Source of the DNA: UBA11524 sp051883695
Lineage (GTDB): Bacteria > Bacillota > Clostridia > Christensenellales > Aristaeellaceae
Reading direction: 5' to 3'
Assembly (NCBI GenBank): GCA_051883695.1
Contig: JBJEUF010000104.1
Location: forward strand, 1-10,784
DNA length: 10,784 bases
Shown: positions 6,382-10,784 of the stretch, piece by piece
How positions within the stretch are numbered: position 1 is the first letter of the stretch
Layout: each line of letters starts with the position of its first letter
The notes under the pieces: generated by a model
The model's database searches: none
Told to the model about the DNA's origin: nothing
The model's input: the letters and a program-made list of their open reading frames with translations, nothing else
Translations under genes and position numbers: made by a program

Positions 6382-7182
6382 ATGAATCTTGCAGAAAACA
6401 TTGCCCGTCTCCGCCGCGAACGGAGCATGACCCAGGAAGCTCTGGCCGAATTGATCGGCGTATCACCCCAAACGGTTTCCAAGTGGGAAACCTCGACGAC
6501 GGCTCCGGATGTGACGCTGTTGCCGCTGCTGGCGGATGTGTTCGGCGTGTCCATTGATGCGCTCTATGGCCGGGAAAGGGAGCGGCTGGGGATCAGCGCG
6601 GAGAATGCGGCGGATCATGTGATGGAAAGCATCCGCCGGCATATCGTTGCGACCGTGTACAACCCTGCATCGGACGGAGGGTTTGAGGAACGGGTGGCCC
6701 ATTACCGGAGGATCATGCAGGAGGATGAACGTCAGCGCAGCGTTGTGGAAAACGACCGGGACGTGATTTATTCCCGGGAGAAGCTGGGCGCGATGGTGCT
6801 GCGGAGGCCCGATGATGGCTGGAACAGCCTCTTTGCCCGGGATGATGTGGCGGCGCTGCTCCGGCTGCTGGCGGAGGAGGACTTCCGCCGCGCGATGCAG
6901 CACATCATCGAAAAGCGGATGCTCACCTTCACCGTGTCCTCGCTGATGAAGCAGTGCGGCGTGCTGGATGCGGCAAACCTGGAACGCTGCTTGCAGGCCT
7001 CCCGTCTGTTCTCCCGCAAGGAGCTGGTGGTGGATGAAACGCCGCTGAGCTTTTATGAGCTGGTGTGGGGAGAAGCGCAGCTGTTCCTGCTGTACGCGGT
7101 GCTGGCCTTCGCCCGGGAATATGTGGATTATCAGTCGATGCACAACATTTTCATTGGCAACATGAAGTATTTCACCCCATGA
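6382..7182 (+). CDS. XRE/Cro-type helix-turn-helix transcriptional regulator with a large uncharacterised C-terminal region
   Basis: A 266-residue DNA-binding regulator. The N-terminal HTH_3 domain is clear (about residues 5-62): IARLRRERSMTQEALAELIG, VSPQTVSKWETSTTAPDV, then LLPLLADVFGVSIDALYG. This is the standard five-helix Cro/C1 fold with the recognition helix at SPQTVSKWE. Residues 63-266 match no domain I recognise. They are helix-rich and charged, with a central EEDFRRAMQHIIEKRM and an aromatic C-terminus (VWGEAQLFLLYAVLAF, YVDYQSMHNIFIGNMKYF), and could be a ligand-sensing or oligomerisation domain. No membrane segment is convincing. ATG 6382 has AAAGGAGG (6367-6374) 7 nt upstream. 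The gene has its own promoter with a palindrome, suggesting autoregulation, and is convergent with the LysM gene. Targets are unknown; the neighbouring fumarase or LysM genes are possible but untested. Confidence 0.9.
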   Translation: MNLAENIARLRRERSMTQEALAELIGVSPQTVSKWETSTTAPDVTLLPLLADVFGVSIDALYGRERERLGISAENAADHVMESIRRHIVATVYNPASDGGFEERVAHYRRIMQEDERQRSVVENDRDVIYSREKLGAMVLRRPDDGWNSLFARDDVAALLRLLAEEDFRRAMQHIIEKRMLTFTVSSLMKQCGVLDAANLERCLQASRLFSRKELVVDETPLSFYELVWGEAQLFLLYAVLAFAREYVDYQSMHNIFIGNMKYFTP

Positions 7183-7186
7183 CGAA

Positions 7187-7217
7187 GAAGGGAGCGACCG
7201 CCTGGGCCGCTCCTTTT
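7187..7217 (+). terminator. intrinsic terminator of the XRE regulator gene
   Basis: GGAGCG (7191-7196) pairs with CGCTCC (7208-7213). The stem is extended outward by A-T and G-U pairs to 7187/7217, with an 11-nt loop and a TTTT run at 7214-7217. It begins 5 nt after the stop codon. The T run is short, so this is a moderate rather than perfect terminator. Confidence 0.7.
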
Positions 7218-7224
7218 GCTGTTA

Positions 7225-7384
7225 TACTAATTCTCGTTAAAAATGTTGCACCGAGCGCAGTGAATTTTTCGTTCTGGCAAAGCTGAGTGAAGCGAGGCGT
7301 ACTGGAAGTACGCCCAGCGGAACGAAGCGCAGCCAGAGCGGAAAAGGCACTGTGCGAATGTAACATTTTTATGGAGAATTAGTA
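7225..7384. repeat. 160-bp palindromic MITE-like element with TTA direct repeats
   Basis: The element begins with TACTAATTCTC (7225-7235) and ends with its exact reverse complement GAGAATTAGTA (7374-7384). In the same register TAAAAATGTT (7238-7247) faces AACATTTTTA (7362-7371). Near the midpoint GGCGTACT (7296-7303) and AGTACGCC (7307-7314) form a perfect 8-bp stem around GGA. With a one-base slip CAGTG (7258-7262) and TCTGGC (7273-7278) also have complements at 7348-7352 and 7332-7337. The stretches between are less well paired. It is flanked by TTA at 7222-7224 and 7385-7387, as expected for a 3-bp target duplication. It is A+T-richer at its ends than the surrounding genes and has no plausible ORF. 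This fits a non-autonomous mobile repeat; as RNA it would fold into one long hairpin between the two convergent genes and could terminate both. Confidence 0.75.
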
Positions 7385-8194
7385 TTATGGAATGCAGATG
7401 ACCGCACCCTGCGTGAAGTCGCTGGGCAGGAGATTGGGATTCAGGGACAGCAGCCGTCCCCGGGTGATGCCCAGATCGGCGGCGATGGTATCGAGGGTTT
7501 CTCCGGCGCGAATCGTGTAGGATTCCGTCCCGGAGCACAGCGCACGGGTACCGTGGGGCGGCGCGCAGTAGACCTGACCCGCGATGAGATAGCCGGGAGA
7601 GAGCCGCGGGTTGGCATTGCGCATGGCGCGGTAGGAGACGTTGTGCTTCACCAGCAGGTCTGCGTAGGTTTCCCCGGCGAGGACGGCGGCGCGGGTGTAG
7701 CCGGCGGGACAGGCAGGCTGGACCGGCGTGATGATGATGGGCGGCGTGCTGGGCCGGGACGGCGTGCTCGGTGTGGGCGCTGAAGGCTGGGACGGCTGAG
7801 AAGGCTGGGAGGGCGTTGAAGGCTGTTCAGGCGTGCCATTTCCGCTGGATGCAAAAGGGACACACAGCACCTGACCGATGGTGATGTTATCGGGATTCAC
7901 GCCGGGATTGCGCTCGGCCAGCTCGTATGTGGTGATGCCCAGCCGGTCCGCGATGGATGTAAAGGTGTCGCCCGCCTGTACGGCGTAGGGCGCGCCGGAG
8001 ATGCAGGTGTAGGACTGGCTGGGCAGGCAGATTTCCGTTCCGGCGGCGATGGTGGAGAAGTTCACGTCCGGGTTGATGACCTGCATGGCCTGAACGGTGG
8101 TGCCGTTGGCCTGTGCGACGGCTTGCACGGTATCGCCGGCGCGCCATGTGTAGTAGCTGGCTCCGCGGGGACAGATACGGCCCTGATTCTCCAT
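7385..8194 (-). CDS. protein with four LysM domains, no signal peptide
   Basis: LysM domains bind N-acetylglucosamine polymers such as peptidoglycan. The 269-residue protein has four: about 14-57 (YYTWRAGDTVQAVAQANG to ICLP), 70-113 (YAVQAGDTFTSIADRLGI to LCVP), 166-212 (YTRAAVLAGETYADLLVKHN to YCAPP) and 225-268 (YTIRAGETLDTIAADLGI to ICIP). Repeats 2 and 3 are joined by a Pro/Ser/Thr/Gln linker (121-152). Each repeat is bracketed by cysteines (for example Cys8/Cys56 and Cys162/Cys210). There is no catalytic domain, signal peptide or membrane segment, so it is either released or assembled from inside the cell; signal-less LysM proteins in Bacillota are often spore coat or cortex proteins, which is an inference here. 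The preferred start is ATG at 8194, 7 nt from AGGAGG; the ATG at 8200 would be only 1 nt from it. Its stop codon lies in the direct repeat beside the palindromic element. Confidence 0.88.
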   Translation of the reverse strand: MENQGRICPRGASYYTWRAGDTVQAVAQANGTTVQAMQVINPDVNFSTIAAGTEICLPSQSYTCISGAPYAVQAGDTFTSIADRLGITTYELAERNPGVNPDNITIGQVLCVPFASSGNGTPEQPSTPSQPSQPSQPSAPTPSTPSRPSTPPIIITPVQPACPAGYTRAAVLAGETYADLLVKHNVSYRAMRNANPRLSPGYLIAGQVYCAPPHGTRALCSGTESYTIRAGETLDTIAADLGITRGRLLSLNPNLLPSDFTQGAVICIP

Positions 8195-8201
8195 GAGCAT
8201 T

Positions 8202-8207
8202 CCTCCT
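8202..8207 (-). promoter_or_regulatory. ribosome binding site that decides the LysM start
   Basis: AGGAGG on the minus strand leaves 7 nt to the ATG ending at 8194, the same spacing as most genes here, but only 1 nt to the upstream in-frame ATG ending at 8200. The shorter product (269 residues) is therefore preferred. Confidence 0.75.
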
Positions 8208-8219
8208 TGTGGTTAGGAG

Positions 8220-8233
8220 CTGCATTTCTGCAG
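8220..8233. repeat. short inverted repeat CTGCA-TTTC-TGCAG between the divergent LysM and argF genes
   Basis: A perfect 5-bp inverted repeat with a 4-nt centre lies 26 bp upstream of the LysM start and about 30 bp upstream of the argF -35 box. It could be an operator or a minor hairpin in the LysM leader. With arms this short, chance is a real alternative. Confidence 0.25.
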
Positions 8234-8263
8234 TTTTGCGCCCGGGCAATGATGGTTTTTGCC

Positions 8264-8292
8264 TTGCCCTCGCTCTCAATCTATGCTATAAT
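8264..8292 (+). promoter_or_regulatory. sigma-A-type promoter of the argF-carAB operon, extended -10
   Basis: TATAAT (8287-8292) is preceded by TGC (8284-8286) and has TTGCCC (8264-8269) at the optimal 17-bp spacing. The 12 bases ATGCTATAATGC (8283-8294) are identical to those in the folC promoter (1131-1142). Initiation is expected near 8299, giving a leader of about 118 nt before argF. Confidence 0.85.
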
Positions 8293-8300
8293 GCATGATG

Positions 8301-8357
8301 GGTGCGCAGGCGCGCCGTATTTTCTATGCGCATTTGCAGAAATCGACGCCGCGCACC
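8301..8357 (+). other. structured 5' leader of the argF mRNA
   Basis: GGTGCGC (8301-8307) pairs with GCGCACC (8351-8357), and after one bulged A the stem continues with GGCG (8309-8312) to CGCC (8347-8350): 11 bp, beginning about two bases from the predicted 5' end. A smaller stem TTTCT/AGAAA (8321-8325 and 8338-8342) can form inside. No T run follows, so it is not a terminator. It may stabilise the 5' end or respond to a signal; I recognise no known riboswitch, T-box or ARG box. The rest of the leader (8358-8398) shows nothing clear. Confidence 0.45.
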
Positions 8358-8416
8358 GAACGAATGATAAACGTTACGAACTCTCACACTACGAGCGGAA
8401 AGGTGGAGTACTCCCA

Positions 8417-9319
8417 ATGAAGCACCTGCTGAAGCTTCTGGATCTGAGCAAGGAAGAGATCATCGAGCTGCTGGATCTGGCGGACAGGCTCAAGGCTGAC
8501 AACAAGGCCGGTATCCCGCACCCGATTCTCAAGGGCAAGACCCTGGGCATGATCTTCGAGAAGTCCTCGACGCGCACCCGTGTCAGCTTTGAAACGGGCA
8601 TGTTCCAGCTGGGCGGTCAGGCGCTGTTCCTGTCCAGCCGCGATCTGCAGATCGGACGCGGCGAACCTGTGCAGGATACGGCCCGCGTGCTGAGCCGCTA
8701 CCTGGACGGCATCATGATCCGCACCTTCGCCCAGCAGGAAGTCGAGGACCTGGCGAGGTACGGCTCCATCCCGATCATCAACGGCCTGACGGACTTCTGC
8801 CATCCCTGTCAGGTGCTGGCGGATCTGCAGACGGTGCGCGAGCACAAGGGCACGCTGCAGGTGAACATGTGCTACATCGGCGACGGCAACAACATGGCCA
8901 ATTCGCTGATCGTCGGCTTCCTGAAGGTCGGCGCGCATGTGTCCATCGCCTGCCCCGGGGCCTATCAGCCCGACGCGCAGATACTGGAGTTCGTCAAGCA
9001 GTATCCCGGTCAGTTCTTCATGACGGACAAGCCCATCGAGGCCGCAAGGGACGCGGACGTGATCTTCACCGACGTGTGGGCCTCCATGGGCCAGGAGGAC
9101 GAGAAGGCCATCCGCGAGAAGGCGTTTGCCGGCTATCAGGTCAATGGCGAGCTGATGGCGGTTGCCCATGCGGGCTGCATGGTGCAGCACTGCCTGCCGG
9201 CGCACCGCGGAGAGGAAATCACCGAGGAGGTTTTCGAAGCGCACGCTGATGAAATCTTCGATGAAGCGGAGAACCGTCTGCACGCGCAGAAGGCCGTCAT
9301 GGTTGCCTGCATGAAATAA
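8417..9319 (+). CDS. argF: ornithine carbamoyltransferase
   Basis: Transfers the carbamoyl group of carbamoyl phosphate to ornithine to make citrulline in arginine synthesis; cytosolic, usually a trimer. The protein has 300 residues, slightly short but within range. Seen: the carbamoyl-phosphate site STRTR (51-55) in EKSSTRTRVSFETGMFQLGG, IMIRTF (99-104), the HPCQ motif (129-132), YIGDGNNMANSL (153-164), the ornithine-side DVWASMGQE (219-227) and HCLPAHRGEEI (258-268) with the catalytic cysteine Cys259. The SMG and HCLP motifs separate it from aspartate carbamoyltransferase and from acetylornithine carbamoyltransferase. ATG 8417 has AGGTGGAG (8401-8408) 8 nt upstream. It is first in an operon with carA (19 nt downstream) and carB, which points to biosynthesis rather than the arginine deiminase pathway. 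Confidence 0.95.
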   Translation: MKHLLKLLDLSKEEIIELLDLADRLKADNKAGIPHPILKGKTLGMIFEKSSTRTRVSFETGMFQLGGQALFLSSRDLQIGRGEPVQDTARVLSRYLDGIMIRTFAQQEVEDLARYGSIPIINGLTDFCHPCQVLADLQTVREHKGTLQVNMCYIGDGNNMANSLIVGFLKVGAHVSIACPGAYQPDAQILEFVKQYPGQFFMTDKPIEAARDADVIFTDVWASMGQEDEKAIREKAFAGYQVNGELMAVAHAGCMVQHCLPAHRGEEITEEVFEAHADEIFDEAENRLHAQKAVMVACMK

Positions 9320-9338
9320 CCGGAGGAGGATATCTTTG

Positions 9339-10445
9339 ATGGAGAAGAAGGGCTACCTCCTGCTGGCTGACGGCCAGCTGTACGAGGGTGTACTGCGCGG
9401 AGCCGACAAGGCTTCCACCGGTGAGGCGGTGTTTCTGACCTCTGTCGTTGGCTATATGGACACGCTGACGGATCCTGCCTATGCAGGACAGATTGTTGTC
9501 CAGACGTTCCCGCAGATCGGCTGCTACGGCGTTGTGCCGGAGGCTGATCTGACCGTTTGGCCGAGCCTGACGGGCTATGTGTGCCGCGAGCTGTGCGACG
9601 CACCCAGCAATTTCCGGTGCGAGGGTGCGCTGGAAGATTACCTGAAGGCGCACGGCATCCCCTGCCTGACGGAGGTGGACACCCGTGCCATCACCCGTCA
9701 CCTGCGCGACAGGGGCGTGATGAACGCGGCGATCCTGACCGAAAAGCCCGCGGACGTGGCCGCTGCCGCCGCTGAGCTGGCGGCGAAGTGCGTCAGGGTC
9801 AATCCGGCTGCGGCGTCCGTGCAGGAGGTCGTTCCGGCGCGGCAATCCGGCAAGTACAGCGTTGTGCTGTGGGATCTGGGCGTGAAGGCCGACACCTGCG
9901 CCCAGCTGGAAAAGCGCGGCTGCGCGGTGACCACCGTTCCTGCGACGACCGCTGCCGGGCAGATCGCTGCGATGAACCCCGACGGCGTGGTCATCACCAA
10001 CGGCGCCGGGAATCCGGCGGACTGCACCGCCATCGCGGAGGAGATCGCCAGGCTGCTGACGGACAAGCACCTGCCCGTGATGGGCATTGGTCTGGGCCAT
10101 CAGCTGCTTGCCCTGAGCCAGGGCGCAAAGACCCGCAAGCTGATGTTCGGCCACCGTGGCGGCAATCAGCCCATTCAGGATGTCAAGACCGGCGCATGCA
10201 ATGTGACCAGCCAGAACCATGGCTATGAGGTGGACCGGGAGACGCTGCCGGCGAACGCATCCCTGCGCTACATCAACCGCAACGACGGCTCCTGCGAGGG
10301 CATCGACTATCTGGACATGCCGGTGTTCACCGTGCAGTTCCAGCCCGCGCTGACCGGCGGACTCAACAATGGTGCGCAGATCGGCACCCATGCCCTGTTC
10401 GACCGCTTCATTGCGCTGATGGGAGGTAACAAGGAATGCCGCTGA
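9339..10445 (+). CDS. carA: carbamoyl phosphate synthase small subunit, glutaminase triad lost
   Basis: CarA normally hydrolyses glutamine and feeds ammonia to CarB. The protein has 368 residues with both usual domains: the N-terminal CarA-specific domain (GEAVFLTSVVGYMDTLTDPAYAG 28-50, DTRAITRHLRDRG 114-126) and a class I amidotransferase domain (174-363). The latter keeps GLGHQLLALSQGAKT (251-265), FGHRGGNQP (270-278), SQNHGYEVD (291-299) and the C-terminal LFDRFI. However, the nucleophile-elbow cysteine (E. coli Cys269) is Gly251 (GGT, 10089-10091), and the HPE motif (His353, Glu355 in E. coli) is Gln335-Pro-Ala337 (10341-10349). The GPGDP loop reads GAGNP (222-226). The frame is intact and codon use resembles the neighbours, so this is not recent decay. 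It probably acts as a structural partner in an ammonia-using synthetase. ATG 9339 has GGAGG 9 nt upstream; a TTG at 9336 is a less likely start. The last 10 bases overlap carB. Confidence 0.92.
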   Translation: MEKKGYLLLADGQLYEGVLRGADKASTGEAVFLTSVVGYMDTLTDPAYAGQIVVQTFPQIGCYGVVPEADLTVWPSLTGYVCRELCDAPSNFRCEGALEDYLKAHGIPCLTEVDTRAITRHLRDRGVMNAAILTEKPADVAAAAAELAAKCVRVNPAAASVQEVVPARQSGKYSVVLWDLGVKADTCAQLEKRGCAVTTVPATTAAGQIAAMNPDGVVITNGAGNPADCTAIAEEIARLLTDKHLPVMGIGLGHQLLALSQGAKTRKLMFGHRGGNQPIQDVKTGACNVTSQNHGYEVDRETLPANASLRYINRNDGSCEGIDYLDMPVFTVQFQPALTGGLNNGAQIGTHALFDRFIALMGGNKECR

Positions 10446-10784
10446 ATCCGTCGCTGAAGAAAGTTATGATTATTGGCTCCGGCCCGATCGTCATCGGTCA
10501 GGCTGCGGAGTTTGACTATGCCGGCTCTCAGGCCTGCAAGGCGCTGAAGGCTGCCGGACTGGAGGTCGTGCTGGTCAACCCCAATCCCGCCACCATCATG
10601 ACCGATCACACCTCCGCAGATCAGATTTATATTGAGCCCCTGACGCTGGAAACCCTGCGCCGCATCATCGTCAAGGAAAAGCCGGATTCCCTGCTGTCCA
10701 CGCTGGGCGGCCAGAGCGGCCTGACCCTGTCCATGCAGCTGGCGAAGGAGGGCTTCCTCGATCAGCATGGCGTGAAGCTGCTGG
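10436..10784 (+). CDS. carB: carbamoyl phosphate synthase large subunit, N-terminal part (runs off window)
   Basis: CarB makes carbamoyl phosphate from ammonia, bicarbonate and two ATP. Only the first 116 residues are visible: the pre-ATP-grasp segment of the carboxy-phosphate half, with MIIGSGPIVIGQAAEFDYAG (11-30), SQACKALKAAGLEVVLVNPN (31-50), PATIMTD (51-57), YIEPLT (65-70) and LLSTLGGQSGL (86-96). These are the family's usual motifs with small changes (AAEFDYAG where ACEFDYSG is common; GGQSG for GGQTG). The ATG overlaps carA by 10 nt, with GGGAGG (10421-10426) 9 nt upstream, so translation is coupled to carA. No stop is reached before base 10784. Confidence 0.94.
   Translation, partial: MPLNPSLKKVMIIGSGPIVIGQAAEFDYAGSQACKALKAAGLEVVLVNPNPATIMTDHTSADQIYIEPLTLETLRRIIVKEKPDSLLSTLGGQSGLTLSMQLAKEGFLDQHGVKLL

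Noticed and set aside
7225..7384. Palindromic element as a riboswitch or CRISPR-like repeat
   Set aside because: It has transposon-like ends and flanking direct repeats, lies at gene 3' ends, and there is no repeat-spacer series.
7385..7420. LysM protein truncated by the palindromic element
   Set aside because: The fourth LysM repeat is complete and ends in ICIP like the ends of the other repeats, and the stop codon is in the target repeat rather than inside the element.
9297..10391. Antisense open frame (364 codons) opposite carA
   Set aside because: Low-complexity, domain-free translation complementary to carA; no ribosome binding site noticed.
9339..10445. carA as a pseudogene
   Set aside because: The frame is full length, coupled to carB, has normal codon use and conserves most structural motifs; only the catalytic positions are changed, which fits functional specialisation better.
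1..10784. tRNA or rRNA genes, CRISPR arrays, defence or phage genes
   Set aside because: None seen on either strand; apart from the palindromic element the window consists of housekeeping genes, one regulator and one LysM gene.

Overview
This is a G+C-rich chromosomal window from a bacterium that looks like a member of the Bacillota, probably a G+C-rich anaerobic Clostridia lineage. The support is indirect: near-consensus AGGAGG ribosome binding sites about 7 nt from most starts, TATAAT boxes with extended TGn motifs, an oxygen-sensitive type two-subunit class I (Fe-S) fumarase/tartrate dehydratase, the valS-folC neighbourhood known from Bacillota, and a clostridial-style LysM protein. No taxon can be fixed without a database search. 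Almost all of the window is coding; no gap exceeds about 225 bases.

Layout: (1) 1-1029, the 3' part of valS, closed by a clear intrinsic terminator. (2) 1174-6284, a six-gene same-strand cluster started by its own sigma-A-like promoter: folC, a GNAT acetyltransferase, rsmH, rsmI, and the alpha and beta subunits of a class I fumarase/tartrate dehydratase. The gaps are short or negative (20, 14, -1, -13 and 12 nt), so it reads as one operon joining folate polyglutamylation, protein/small-molecule acetylation, 16S rRNA modification and central carbon metabolism. (3) 6382-7182, a monocistronic XRE-family regulator with a palindrome in its own promoter. (4) 7225-7384, a 160-bp palindromic, MITE-like element flanked by a TTA direct repeat. 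(5) 7385-8194 on the minus strand, a four-LysM protein without a signal peptide, convergent with the regulator. (6) 8417 to the window end, the argF-carA-carB operon, reading away from the LysM gene and preceded by a strong promoter and a structured leader.

The genes in (6) form a citrulline-making unit: carbamoyl phosphate from CarAB is passed to ornithine by ArgF. The most striking observation is that CarA keeps the fold and many motifs of the glutaminase subunit but has lost all three catalytic residues (Cys to Gly251, His to Gln335, Glu to Ala337). This predicts a carbamoyl phosphate synthetase that cannot use glutamine and runs on free ammonia, analogous to the Cys-less ureotelic CPS I of vertebrates.

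Other points of interest are the side-by-side placement of rsmH and rsmI, whose products modify the same 16S rRNA nucleotide (C1402), away from rsmH's usual cell-division cluster; the palindromic element inserted exactly at the LysM stop codon; a likely autoregulatory operator; and a hairpin at the predicted 5' end of the argF transcript.
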